Assembly (NCBI GenBank): GCA_017543285.1
Contig: JAFYGK010000019.1
Location: 1 to 46,995 of the forward strand
Direction: 5' to 3'
Source of the DNA: Clostridia bacterium
GTDB lineage: Bacteria; Bacillota; Clostridia; Oscillospirales; Acutalibacteraceae
Length of the DNA stretch: 46,995 nt
Shown: piece after piece, positions 23,773-32,552 of the stretch
Layout of the letters: each line of letters opens with the position of its first letter
How positions within the stretch are numbered: position 1 is the first letter of the stretch
The notes under the pieces: model-generated
What the model was told of the DNA's origin: nothing
Seen by the model: only the letters and a program-made list of their open reading frames with translations
Databases searched by the model: none
Translations under genes and position numbers: made by a program

Positions 23773-26298
23773 ATGAATTTGAGAATAGCACTTGCCGGCA
23801 ATCCAAACAGCGGCAAAACCACGCTGTTCAATGCTCTCACCGGCTCAAATCAGTTTGTCGGAAACTGGCCGGGAGTTACCGTTGAGAAAAAAGAGGGCAA
23901 ACTGAAAAAACGCGACGGAGTCACCGTTACCGACCTTCCGGGCATCTACTCGCTGTCGCCCTACACCCTTGAGGAGGTTGTTGCGAGGAATTACCTTATA
24001 TCCGAGCGACCCGATGCGATACTCAACATAATCGACGGCACAAATCTGGAGAGAAACCTCTATCTGACTACTCAGCTTACCGAACTGGGTATTCCGGTAG
24101 TAATCGCCATAAATATGATGGACATCATCAGAAAAAACGGCGACCGTCTTGATACGAAGGAGCTCAGCCGCCGGCTGGGCTGCAAAATAGTTGAAATATC
24201 CGCTCTCAAGGGAACGGGCGTTACGGAAGCTGCCGAAGCGGCGATAGAGGCGGCGCAAAACGGTAAAACGGTGCCGCAGCATACCTTCTCCGGTCCGGTA
24301 GAGCATGCGCTCGCCCATATCGAAGAGGCTGCCGTTCACGGCCTGCCCGAGGAGCAGCAGCGCTGGTATGCAATCAAGATCTTTGAGCGCGACGACAAAG
24401 CGCTTGAGCAGCTCAATATTCCGGCCGATACGCTGGCGCACATAGAAAAGGATATAGCCGCGGCGGAGGAAGAGCTGGACGACGACGCCGAATCCATTAT
24501 CACGAATGAAAGATATATTTACATAGCCGATATACTGAAGTCGTGCTATAAAAAGAAAGACGCCGGAAGGCTTACCACATCGGACAGGATAGACAGGGTG
24601 GTCACCAACCGCTGGCTCGGTCTTCCGATATTCATTGCGGTGATGTTCCTCGTTTACTATATCTCAATGGTCACCGTCGGTTCTGCTGCGACCGATTGGG
24701 CAAACGACGGACTTTTCGGCGACGGCTGGCATCTTTTCGGAATAGGCTCAAAAGCCGCCGAAGAAGCCGGAGAGGAATTTGCAGCCGCATACAACGCGGT
24801 CGACGCCTATCTCGGACTTGATACCGAAGCTGAGGATTTCAACGGAGAAGCGGCTATGGCCGAAATGAAGGCGTTCACATCGGACGAGGCGTCCGTGAAA
24901 TATACCCTTGAGGATGAAGAAACTCTGGAAAACTACGATATTGATGTTTTCTTCGACGCGGTTCCCGAGGGCGCGGATGAAGAGAAGGTTAACGCCCTGT
25001 CTTACACAGACGCTGTCAGATATTTTGAGGAAAAGGGAGATTTTGAAGAGCCCGACCCCGCCGATTACGGCGTTTGGGTGCCAGGCGTCCCGGTCATCAT
25101 CGAGAGAGGCCTCGATGCCGCCGGCGCAGCCGACTGGCTTAAAGGTCTTATCCTTGATGGTATTGTTGCCGGCGTCGGCGCGGTTCTCGGTTTTGTTCCA
25201 CAGATGCTGGTGCTGTTCCTGCTGCTGGCTATTCTTGAATCCTGCGGATACATGGCCCGTATTGCGTTCGTTCTTGACAGGATCTTCCGCCGCTTCGGAC
25301 TTTCGGGCAAATCCTTTATCCCCATCCTTATAGGTACAGGATGCGGCATTCCCGGAATCATGGCGTCGCGTACCATTGAAAACGAGCGCGACCGCCGCAT
25401 GACCATCATGACCACGACATTCATTCCCTGCGGAGCAAAGGTTCCGTTCATCGCAATGATCGCCGGCGCCATCTTCGGCGGCTCTCCGTGGATTTCCACC
25501 TCGGCATATTTCCTCGGCATGGCTGCTATCATCTGTTCCGGCATCATTCTGAAGAAAACAAGGATGTTTGCCGGCGATCCGGCTCCTTTCGTTATGGAGC
25601 TTCCCGCATACCATCTTCCGACAGTAGGCAACGTGCTCCGTTCCATGTGGGAGCGCGGCTGGTCCTTCATCAAGAAGGCCGGCACAATAATTCTTTTGTC
25701 AACCATTGCGGTCTGGTTCCTTTCCTTCTTCGGATTTACGTCAGAAGGTTTCAGAATGCTCGGAGAGGACGAGATCGACCAAAGCATACTCGCCTCAATA
25801 GGCAGCGCCATCGCATGGATATTCACTCCGCTCGGCTGGGGCAACTGGCAGGCGACGGTTGCGTCCATCACGGGACTTGTCGCAAAGGAAAATATCGTCG
25901 GCACAATGGGTATTCTTTATTCCGGCGGCGACGCTACGGTTTATCAGAATGTCGCGGCGGCCTTCGGGAACGGCATCGCAGGGTATTCATTCCTTGCATT
26001 CAATCTGCTTTGCGCGCCTTGCTTTGCCGCCATCGGCGCCATCAAGCGCGAGATGAACAGCGCTAAATGGACATGGTTCGCAATAGCCTATCAGTGCGGC
26101 TTTGCCTATCTGGTTGGACTTGTTATCTACAACGTCGGCAGACTCTTCCTCGGGGGACTGGGCGTGTGGAACATTGTCGGCGCGGTCATAGCTCTGGCCA
26201 TCATCGCCTGCTTCATATTCCTGCTGCTCCGACCCTATAAAGAAGCCACAAAACTCACCAAAAACGTCAGAATAACCAAGGCAAAGGCCGCGAAGTAA
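23773..26298 (+). CDS. feoB: Ferrous iron transporter FeoB
   Basis: An 841-residue Fe2+ transporter. The cytoplasmic G domain is intact: G1 GNPNSGKT (9-16), G3 DLPG (54-57), G4 NMMD (~115), then a GDI helical region to ~270. The membrane core follows, with Gate motifs and the conserved Cys in GTGCGIPG and FIPCGAKVP. Between the first TM (about 281-303) and the segment WVPGVPVIIERG (from 435) lies an acidic insert of ~125 residues, longer than in the E. coli protein (773 residues), predicted to be outside. Start ATG 23773 follows GAAAGGAAC. It is downstream of operator site 3. Confidence 0.96.
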   Translation: MNLRIALAGNPNSGKTTLFNALTGSNQFVGNWPGVTVEKKEGKLKKRDGVTVTDLPGIYSLSPYTLEEVVARNYLISERPDAILNIIDGTNLERNLYLTTQLTELGIPVVIAINMMDIIRKNGDRLDTKELSRRLGCKIVEISALKGTGVTEAAEAAIEAAQNGKTVPQHTFSGPVEHALAHIEEAAVHGLPEEQQRWYAIKIFERDDKALEQLNIPADTLAHIEKDIAAAEEELDDDAESIITNERYIYIADILKSCYKKKDAGRLTTSDRIDRVVTNRWLGLPIFIAVMFLVYYISMVTVGSAATDWANDGLFGDGWHLFGIGSKAAEEAGEEFAAAYNAVDAYLGLDTEAEDFNGEAAMAEMKAFTSDEASVKYTLEDEETLENYDIDVFFDAVPEGADEEKVNALSYTDAVRYFEEKGDFEEPDPADYGVWVPGVPVIIERGLDAAGAADWLKGLILDGIVAGVGAVLGFVPQMLVLFLLLAILESCGYMARIAFVLDRIFRRFGLSGKSFIPILIGTGCGIPGIMASRTIENERDRRMTIMTTTFIPCGAKVPFIAMIAGAIFGGSPWISTSAYFLGMAAIICSGIILKKTRMFAGDPAPFVMELPAYHLPTVGNVLRSMWERGWSFIKKAGTIILLSTIAVWFLSFFGFTSEGFRMLGEDEIDQSILASIGSAIAWIFTPLGWGNWQATVASITGLVAKENIVGTMGILYSGGDATVYQNVAAAFGNGIAGYSFLAFNLLCAPCFAAIGAIKREMNSAKWTWFAIAYQCGFAYLVGLVIYNVGRLFLGGLGVWNIVGAVIALAIIACFIFLLLRPYKEATKLTKNVRITKAKAAK

Positions 26299-26339
26299 CG
26301 ACGCTGTTAAACAAAATCGAATGAAAGGAGCGGGCAAAA

Positions 26340-26537
26340 ATGCTTTCATGGTTAACGGCAAACCTTTGGACCATAGTGATCAGTCTTGCGCTGCTCGCAG
26401 CAATCGCCGCAATAGTTATAAAGCTCGTCGGGGATAAGCGCAAGGGTCGCTCCTCATGCAGCCATGGCTGCGCGAACTGCGCCATGCACGATCAGTGCCA
26501 CGGCGGCAAATCGCCGGCCGGCCGATTAAACCGATAA
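26340..26537 (+). CDS. FeoB-associated Cys-rich membrane protein
   Basis: A 65-residue protein with one N-terminal TM helix (about 8-29) and a cytoplasmic tail carrying CSHGCANCAMHDQCHGG, four Cys and three His able to bind metal or a cluster. This family is found next to feoB and is sometimes compared to FeoC. Its exact function is unknown. GAAAGGAGCGG precedes ATG 26340, 41 bp after feoB. A terminator follows. Confidence 0.92.
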   Translation: MLSWLTANLWTIVISLALLAAIAAIVIKLVGDKRKGRSSCSHGCANCAMHDQCHGGKSPAGRLNR

Positions 26538-26546
26538 ACTAATCCC

Positions 26547-26585
26547 GGGGAAAGCGGATCGCTTTTCGCTTTCCCCGAGCTTTTA
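26547..26585 (+). terminator. Terminator after the feoB-associated gene
   Basis: GGGGAAAGCG (26547-26556) pairs with CGCTTTCCCC (26567-26576), followed by GAGCTTTT. It partly separates the DUF2325 gene from feoAAB. Confidence 0.8.
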
Positions 26586-26592
26586 ACGACGG

Positions 26593-26608
26593 GTTAGCAT
26601 GTGCCAAC
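26593..26608 (+). promoter_or_regulatory. Feo operator site 4, upstream of the DUF2325 gene
   Basis: GTTAGCATGTGCCAAC, matching the palindrome pattern with one changed base in the right half. It lies right after the terminator and before the DUF2325 gene, suggesting separate control of that gene by the same factor. Confidence 0.6.
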
Positions 26609-26670
26609 CTTAACACCGATACGGCAAAAAGCTTTTAGCTTTGAGCAGGAAACAGAAAAGAGGTGCTTTA

Positions 26671-26955
26671 TTGAGCGTGGTAATAGTCGGCGGGAACGAC
26701 CGCATGGTAAGAAGATACAAGGAGATCTGCGAGCAATACAAATGTCGCGCCAAGGTTTTTACCCAGATGAGCGACGGGATCGTCAACAAGATAGGAAGCC
26801 CCGATCTGCTGGTGCTGTTTACCGGCACGACCTCGCACAAGATGATAGGATATGCGCTTAACGCGACAAAGGGACTGAATACCATAGTTGCGCGCTCTCA
26901 TTCGAGTTCCGCTGCGGCGCTCAAGAGCATTCTGCAAATCCACGCGAAGATGTGA
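26671..26955 (+). CDS. DUF2325-family small protein
   Basis: A 94-residue protein with a Rossmann-like pattern: VVIVGGNDRMVRRYKEICEQ at the start, then PDLLVLFTGTTSHKM and a Ser-rich end SHSSSAAALKS. Function of DUF2325 is unknown; members often sit near feoB in Clostridia. TTG at 26671 is preferred because AGAGGTG lies six bases upstream; a TTG at 26641 is also in frame. Operator site 4 stands before it. Confidence 0.8.
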   Translation: MSVVIVGGNDRMVRRYKEICEQYKCRAKVFTQMSDGIVNKIGSPDLLVLFTGTTSHKMIGYALNATKGLNTIVARSHSSSAAALKSILQIHAKM

Positions 26956-27300
26956 TACGCACAGTCAAATCAAAGCCTTCTTCATCTCTGAGCGGGATTT
27001 CAATCCGTTTGACTCCTTTCTCCTTCCTCAACACCTTGCTTACAACCGCTCACGAGACAGCCATAAGGCAAAAACCGCACGGTCTCATAAGACCGTGTGG
27101 TTTTCTGCGGAAAAAGGAGAAAAATCCGGCAAAACGGGTTACAGGGTATAGCAGAGAATGATACGATCGGTATTCTTTGCGTTTTGAGGTTGAGGAAAAC
27201 CGTTAAACATTTTAAATCTTTCCGAGCCTTTTTCCGTCCCGGCCTTCCGGTCCGATGCGCCCTTTTTCGTTCCGTTTCGACCATTTTAATCAAAATTCAT
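26956..27300. other. Gene-free stretch with terminator
   Basis: It holds the terminator at 27072-27107. The remaining ~190 bp show no gene, RNA or clear repeat before the promoter at 27301. Confidence 0.5.
27072..27107 (+). terminator. Terminator after the DUF2325 gene
   Basis: A 13-bp stem (27072-27084 with 27091-27103, one wobble), loop TCATAA, then TTTTC. Confidence 0.82.
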
Positions 27301-27329
27301 TTGCAACAACCAATTCTATGTGATATACT
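27301..27329 (+). promoter_or_regulatory. Sigma-A promoter for the zinc-ribbon gene
   Basis: TTGCAA (27301-27306), 17-bp spacer and TATACT (27324-27329) with a TGA extended -10 element. Confidence 0.7.
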
Positions 27330-27366
27330 AATCTCATAAAAATGACTATTGAGCGAGGTGTTTTTA

Positions 27367-28479
27367 TTGGCACAGGTTCTTGATTATACATGCCCGAGCT
27401 GCGGCGGCGCCATCACATTCGACAGCACGCTGCAAAAAATGAAATGTCCCTACTGTGAATCGGAATTTGACGTCAGTCAGATGCAAAACGGCGCGGGGAC
27501 TGCTGCACAGGAAAACAGCGCGTCCAATCAGCCGGACGATATGGCGTGGAACATAAATCCCGGCGGTCAGTGGCGCCCGGGCGAAACCGACGGCATTGCC
27601 GAATATGTCTGCAAAACCTGCGGCGGCACAATAACCGGCGACTATAATCTTGCCGCGACGAGCTGTCCCTATTGCGGAAATCCTGTCGTAATGACCGGCA
27701 ATCTCTCGGGAACGCTCAGGCCCGACCTGATAATACCATTCAAGCTGGACAAAAATGCTGCTAAGGCTGCGCTCAAAAAGCATGTTTCCAGCAGAAAACT
27801 GGTGCCCAAAATATTTAAAAACGACCAGCACATAGACGAGATAAAGGGAATTTACGTTCCTTTCTGGCTGTTCGACGCTGACGCGCACGCCGACATCGAC
27901 TACAACGCCACAAAGGTCCGTGCTTGGAGCGATTCAAAATATAACTATGCGGAAACCAGCTTCTTTAAAGTTTACCGAAGCGGTGGAGTGACCTTTACGG
28001 CGGTGCCGGTTGACGGTTCGTCCAAGATGGAGGATTCGCTCATGGAATCCATCGAGCCTTTTAATCTCAATGAGGCGGTGGATTTCAACACGGCATATCT
28101 CGCCGGATACCTGGCGGACAAATATGACGTGTCCGCCGACGCCAGCATTGAGCGAGCCAATTCCAGAGTAAAGAAAAGCGTGGAAAGCATGTTCGCAAGC
28201 ACTGTGAAGGGCTATTCCACTGTCAGCGCGTCTTCGAGCAGCATAAAGCTCAACAACGCCCAGGCAAGATATGCCCTTTACCCCGTGTGGATACTCAACA
28301 CTACATGGAAGGACAAAAGGTACACATTTGCAATGAACGGACAGACCGGAAAGCTTGTCGGCGAGGTCCCGCTCGACAGAGGCTCCTACCGCAAGTGGTT
28401 TGCCCTGCTTGCGCCGCTGCTTTGCGCCTCGTTTTACGGAATAGTATTTCTGCTGCACAATTTCCTCGGCCTGCTGTGA
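27367..28479 (+). CDS. Zinc-ribbon protein with C-terminal membrane helix
   Basis: A 370-residue protein. Two TFIIB-type zinc ribbons open it: CPSCGG with CPYCES (about 9-31) and CKTCGG with CPYCGN (about 80-105). A long soluble region follows, and the protein ends in a TM helix (about 345-368). It has no recognised catalytic site. Such proteins often lie beside TPM-domain proteins, as here (28524). TTG at 27367 follows GCGAGGTG at good spacing; an upstream in-frame TTG at 27349 lacks a site. Role unknown; a membrane-linked redox- or metal-sensing scaffold is conceivable. Confidence 0.75.
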   Translation: MAQVLDYTCPSCGGAITFDSTLQKMKCPYCESEFDVSQMQNGAGTAAQENSASNQPDDMAWNINPGGQWRPGETDGIAEYVCKTCGGTITGDYNLAATSCPYCGNPVVMTGNLSGTLRPDLIIPFKLDKNAAKAALKKHVSSRKLVPKIFKNDQHIDEIKGIYVPFWLFDADAHADIDYNATKVRAWSDSKYNYAETSFFKVYRSGGVTFTAVPVDGSSKMEDSLMESIEPFNLNEAVDFNTAYLAGYLADKYDVSADASIERANSRVKKSVESMFASTVKGYSTVSASSSSIKLNNAQARYALYPVWILNTTWKDKRYTFAMNGQTGKLVGEVPLDRGSYRKWFALLAPLLCASFYGIVFLLHNFLGLL

Positions 28480-28523
28480 TGCAGCGCGGATAAACCGACC
28501 AAATAAATTATACGGAGACTGAA

Positions 28524-30251
28524 ATGAAGAAACGTATTATTTCCGTGATACTCTCCCTCGTCGTGGCCTTTGGGTCGGCTGCGGCAGTCTTCGCCTCAAA
28601 CGGCGAGTATATATACGATCCGAACAATATGATTTCCTCGCGCAGCAGCACCGAGATCGATGAAACTGCGCAGCTTATCAGCGAGAATTACGGCATATCG
28701 GCATATTTTGCTCTTGATGAATCGAGAACCGACAGCGACATTCTGGAATGGGCAAAGCAGCTTCATGAGGAGCACGCGCTCGAATCCGACTCCATAATGC
28801 TGACGATCGATGACGATGAATACTGTTTCTACCGCACAGGCAAGGCGGAGGAAATATTTACGCAGCAAGACAGAAACGTGATGTGGAGCGCGTACAGAGA
28901 CTCCAAAACATATGCCGACGGAGCAAAGGCATATTATGAAAAGCTCGACGGCATACTGTCGGAACGCCTCGGGGGGAATGAAACTCCGGAAGCTTCCTCT
29001 CAGCCGGAACCTGTTTCGCAGCAGGATCCCGCAGTTGCCGTTCCGAACGGCGGCAGCGTCGCTCTCGCCGTAAGACGGCTTAACGACGACGCTTCGCTCC
29101 TTGATTCTTACGAACGCAGCTCGCTTCTTGCCAAGCTTGACGAGATAAGCGAGCGTCAGGAGATGGATATAGTCATCGTAACGACCGATTCAACCGGCGA
29201 CAAGACCCCGACGGAATACGCTGATGATTATTATGATTACAACGGCTTCGGATTCGGAGAAGACAAGGACGGAATCCTGCTGCTTTTGAGCATGGATGAG
29301 CGCGACTGGGCTATTTCCACAACCGGAGAGGCAATACAGGTATTTACAGACGCCGACCAGCAGGATATTGTTGACAGAATCCTTCCAGATCTTTCCGGAG
29401 GAGACTATTACGCCGCGTTCGATCAATTTGCCGACATCTGTGACGAGCATATAACCGAGAGCAAAAACGCGCTGTCATACGATCCCAAAGACGTAACTAC
29501 GATATTCCCCGAGCTCAGCCGCGTCAATGACGGCGCTTCCCTGCTCAGCGAGGGTGACCGTTTAAAGCTCCTGGCCAAGCTCAACGAGATAAGCGAGCGC
29601 CAGAAGATGGATATAGTCATCGTCACGATGGATTCCATCAGCCCGAGAACCCCGACGGAATTTGCCGATGACTTCTACGATTACAACGGCTTCGGTTTCG
29701 GAGAAAACAAGGACGGCATCCTTTTGCTCCTGAGTATGGCCGAGCGTGATTGGGCTATCTCAACGACGGGCGCCGGAATACCTTACTTCACCGACGCCGG
29801 ACAGAAATATATAACCGATAAAATTGTCCCTCACCTCAGCGACGGCGATTACTATAAGGCATTCGACCGGTTCGGCGATCTTTGCGACCAGTTTATTACC
29901 GAGGCCAAGAAGGGTACTCCATACGACGTCGGACACATGCCGCTGACCCTTCCGGGATTTTTGGGAACAGCTCTTGCAATAGGTTTAGGCGTATTTCTTA
30001 CATATATAATCCTGGAATCCATAAAAGGAAATCTTAACACGGTTTCTCCAAAGAAGGAAGCCGGACAGTATGTTGTCGGCGGAAGCATGCATATTGATGA
30101 CGGCAGGGAAGTTTTCCTGCGCACCAGTATGACGCGCACGCTCATTCCGACCAGCGATTCATCCTCAAGAGGAGGAGGCGGCGGAGGAGGCAGCAGTACC
30201 CATTTCGGCTCCTCCGGAACGAGCCACGGCGGTTCAAGCGGCAAATTCTGA
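28524..30251 (+). CDS. Secreted or anchored TPM-domain protein with tandem domain duplication
   Basis: A 575-residue YgcG/TPM-family protein. Signal peptide (1-25, ending AVFAS). A diverged TPM-like unit (~30-155) and a Pro/Gln/Ser linker are followed by two nearly identical TPM domains (about 186-312 and 334-460) spaced exactly 148 residues apart. Both carry MDIVIVT and DYNGFGFGE. A TM helix follows (~477-500). The tail is Gly/Ser-rich (SSRGGGGGGGSSTHFGSS), typical of the family. TPM proteins include thylakoid acid phosphatases and PSII repair factors; the bacterial role is unclear. It is paired with the zinc-ribbon gene 44 bp upstream. Confidence 0.85.
   Translation: MKKRIISVILSLVVAFGSAAAVFASNGEYIYDPNNMISSRSSTEIDETAQLISENYGISAYFALDESRTDSDILEWAKQLHEEHALESDSIMLTIDDDEYCFYRTGKAEEIFTQQDRNVMWSAYRDSKTYADGAKAYYEKLDGILSERLGGNETPEASSQPEPVSQQDPAVAVPNGGSVALAVRRLNDDASLLDSYERSSLLAKLDEISERQEMDIVIVTTDSTGDKTPTEYADDYYDYNGFGFGEDKDGILLLLSMDERDWAISTTGEAIQVFTDADQQDIVDRILPDLSGGDYYAAFDQFADICDEHITESKNALSYDPKDVTTIFPELSRVNDGASLLSEGDRLKLLAKLNEISERQKMDIVIVTMDSISPRTPTEFADDFYDYNGFGFGENKDGILLLLSMAERDWAISTTGAGIPYFTDAGQKYITDKIVPHLSDGDYYKAFDRFGDLCDQFITEAKKGTPYDVGHMPLTLPGFLGTALAIGLGVFLTYIILESIKGNLNTVSPKKEAGQYVVGGSMHIDDGREVFLRTSMTRTLIPTSDSSSRGGGGGGGSSTHFGSSGTSHGGSSGKF
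29079..29458 (+). repeat. TPM tandem DNA repeat, unit 1
   Basis: This unit and the one 444 bp later share long identical runs (for example GAGATAAGCGAGCG and GATGGATATAGTCATCGT). The similarity is at DNA level, so the duplication is recent or homogenised. Confidence 0.85.
29523..29902 (+). repeat. TPM tandem DNA repeat, unit 2
   Basis: Second copy of the unit at 29079, offset exactly 444 bp (148 codons), in frame. Confidence 0.85.
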
Positions 30252-30277
30252 TAAAATCAGACCGATATGTTTCATCA

Positions 30278-30320
30278 AAAAACTGCGCAGTCGGGTAAAT
30301 CCGACTGCGCAGTTTACTAT
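30278..30320. terminator. Bidirectional terminator at the convergence point
   Basis: A perfect 15-bp stem (30280-30294 with 30301-30315) with T-rich sequence on both strands. It ends the TPM transcript (+) and glyQS (-), and marks the switch of main gene direction in the window. Confidence 0.9.
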
Positions 30321-30339
30321 TTTATTTTTTGCAGAACGA

Positions 30340-31722
30340 TCAGAAATCAATGCCCTTTTCGATAAATTCAACAAGTTCGTCTATCTTGATTCTTTCCTGC
30401 TCCATTGTGTCCCTGAAACGGACGGTCACGCAGCCGTCCTCGACAGAATCGAAGTCGTAGGTTACGCAGAAGGGGGTGCCGATTTCATCCTGACGGCGGT
30501 AACGCTTGCCGATGGAGCCGGCGTCGTCGTATTCGACGATAAAGTGCTTTGATAAGGTCTCATAAACCTTTTCGGCGCCTTCATTCAGCTTCTTGGAGAG
30601 CGGCAAAACGGCCGCCTTGATGGGCGCTAAGAAGGGATGCAGGTGCAGCACCGTGCGGACGTCGTTCTTTTCGGCGTCAACGATCTCCTCGTCGTATGCG
30701 TCGCAGAGGAATGCCAAAGCGACGCGGTCGGCGCCGAGAGACGGCTCGATGACATAGGGGATATAGCGTTCGTTTGTTGTGGGATCGAAGTATTCGAGGC
30801 TCTTGCCCGAATGGTTCTGATGCTGGGTAAGGTCAAAGCTGGTGCGGTCAGCGATGCCCCAAAGCTCGCCCCAGCCGAAGGGGAACAGGAACTCAATATC
30901 GGTTGTTGCGTTGGAATAGTGGGAAAGCTCTTCCTTTTCATGATCGCGCAGCTTGAGGTTTTCATCCTTTATGCCGAGAGACAGCAGGAATTTATGACAG
31001 TAATCCTTCCAGAAGGCAAACCATTCAAGATCGGTGCCGGGCTGGCAGAAGAATTCGCACTCCATCTGCTCAAACTCTCTCGTGCGGAAAACAAAATTGC
31101 CGGGGGTTATTTCGTTGCGGAAGGATTTACCTATCTGGCATACGCCGAAGGGAACCTTCCGGCGCGTTGTGCGCTGGATGTTGGCGAAGTTGACAAAAAT
31201 GCCCTGAGCCGTTTCCGGACGCAAATAGAGCTCGTTCTTGCTGTCTTCGGTGACGCCCTGGAAGGTCTTGAACATAAGATTGAATTTTCTGATATCGGTA
31301 AAATCGCTGGCTCCGCAGTCGGGGCAGACGATATTGTTATCCCTGATATACTGGCTCATCTGCTCAAAGCTCCAGCCGGCAGGATTAACGCCTGTGTCCT
31401 CGATGAGTTTGTCGGCTCTGTGACGGGTCTTGCAGGCCTTGCAGTCCATAAGAGGATCGGAGAAACCGCCGACATGACCGGAAGCCACCCATACCTGCGG
31501 GTTCATCAGGATGGCACTGTCCAGACCAACATTATACTTTGATTCCTGGACGAACTTTTTCCACCACGCCTTTTTGACATTGTTCTTGAATTCAACGCCG
31601 AGAGGACCGTAATCCCATGTGTTGGAAAGGCCGCCGTAAATCTCCGAGCCGGAATAAACAAAACCCCTGCCTTTGCAGAGAGCGACGATTTTTTCCATGG
31701 TTTTTTCACTGTTTGAAAGCAT
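30340..31722 (-). CDS. glyQS: Glycyl-tRNA synthetase, single-chain type
   Basis: A 460-residue class II synthetase that charges tRNA-Gly. [19 protein letters not shown] at the N-terminus, [25 protein letters not shown] motif 2 (both halves present) and the C-terminal anticodon domain with [13 protein letters not shown] are intact. The presence of glyQS rather than alpha2-beta2 GlyRS fits a Gram-positive. AAAGGGGAA precedes ATG 31722. A T-box leader was looked for upstream and not found; the leader holds only a small hairpin (31748-31765). Confidence 0.97.
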   Translation of the reverse strand: MLSNSEKTMEKIVALCKGRGFVYSGSEIYGGLSNTWDYGPLGVEFKNNVKKAWWKKFVQESKYNVGLDSAILMNPQVWVASGHVGGFSDPLMDCKACKTRHRADKLIEDTGVNPAGWSFEQMSQYIRDNNIVCPDCGASDFTDIRKFNLMFKTFQGVTEDSKNELYLRPETAQGIFVNFANIQRTTRRKVPFGVCQIGKSFRNEITPGNFVFRTREFEQMECEFFCQPGTDLEWFAFWKDYCHKFLLSLGIKDENLKLRDHEKEELSHYSNATTDIEFLFPFGWGELWGIADRTSFDLTQHQNHSGKSLEYFDPTTNERYIPYVIEPSLGADRVALAFLCDAYDEEIVDAEKNDVRTVLHLHPFLAPIKAAVLPLSKKLNEGAEKVYETLSKHFIVEYDDAGSIGKRYRRQDEIGTPFCVTYDFDSVEDGCVTVRFRDTMEQERIKIDELVEFIEKGIDF

Positions 31723-31821
31723 GACAATTCCCCTTTGCTTTTTTCTTCATCCCGGCTTCGGGATGCAATATTTTTACTTCGCGTCAAGCCTGTTAAGGCA
31801 GACGAGTATTTACAGATTAAC

Positions 31822-31849
31822 ATTATAATTGTAGTTGCTAACAGGTAAA
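31822..31849 (-). promoter_or_regulatory. Promoter for glyQS
   Basis: On the minus strand TTTACC (31844-31849), 16-bp spacer and TATAAT (31822-31827), giving a leader of ~90 bases. Confidence 0.6.
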
Positions 31850-32080
31850 AAGTCAATATTTATATTTGAAATTTATGCCTGCTCCGGATTTTTCACTTTC
31901 GGCACGCTTATGAAAATATCCTTTTCGATTGTTAAATAATGCATAATATTCATTTTAAAAAATTCTCTTGACTTTTCCGTTTCATATGTGCTGTTAAAAA
32001 TATTGAGCCGTGGTCTTCTGTGCGGGATTTTTAACAATTTGGCAGAAAAGGCGGCTTAAACGTCCTAAAATCGTTGTCTG

Positions 32081-32113
32081 AATGTTGAAAACCCTGTTGA
32101 AAGTGTTGACAAC
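32081..32113 (+). repeat. DnaA-box-like array, copy A
   Basis: Three 9-mers in one orientation: TGTTGAAAA (32083), TGTTGAAAG (32095) and TGTTGACAA (32104). On the other strand these read TTTTCAACA, CTTTCAACA and TTGTCAACA, variants of the DnaA box TTATNCACA. The 33-bp unit recurs at 32520 with one mismatch. Confidence 0.7.
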
Positions 32114-32519
32114 ACCAAATCGTGTGCAGCAGTTTTAAACGGATTGTATATTGTCTTTTTACATAAAAAGCCAAAATGACAAGAATAATAATGAATATAA
32201 TTACAGTTTTTTGCCGAATAATTAATAAATATACTTTACCAATTATTTTGGTCTGAGAACATCCGGCGGAAATCCGCGGACATTTTATATAAAAACAACA
32301 AACCGGGAAAATTGCAAGAACCGTTGAAAAATCTTTTTCCCGGCCAAAAGAAAATCAATACAGAAAAAGGATATTTATACAGGCTATTCATGAATAATAA
32401 AAACACTTGACAAATCTTTTTATTGGGTTCACGTTACTATTGGTTTTTTGACATCTTTCGGCGGAGATTTGAACATTCCGGGCAAAAGGAGCCATTTATG
32501 CCGCCAAACGGAAGCTTTT

Positions 32520-32552
32520 AATGTTGAAAACCCTGTTGAAAGTGTTGATAAC
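32520..32552 (+). repeat. DnaA-box-like array, copy B
   Basis: Same 33-bp unit as at 32081, 439 bp away, 32 of 33 identical. Its third 9-mer is TGTTGATAA, the complement of TTATCAACA, one base from the TTATCCACA consensus. Confidence 0.75.

Noticed and set aside
31723..32000. A T-box riboswitch for glyQS
   Set aside because: No T-box core sequence (AGGGTGG...ACCGCG) or suitable antiterminator hairpin on the minus strand.
32403..32470. Two TTGACA boxes as promoters for a small RNA in the gene-free region
   Set aside because: No acceptable -10 at 16-18 bp and no terminator downstream.
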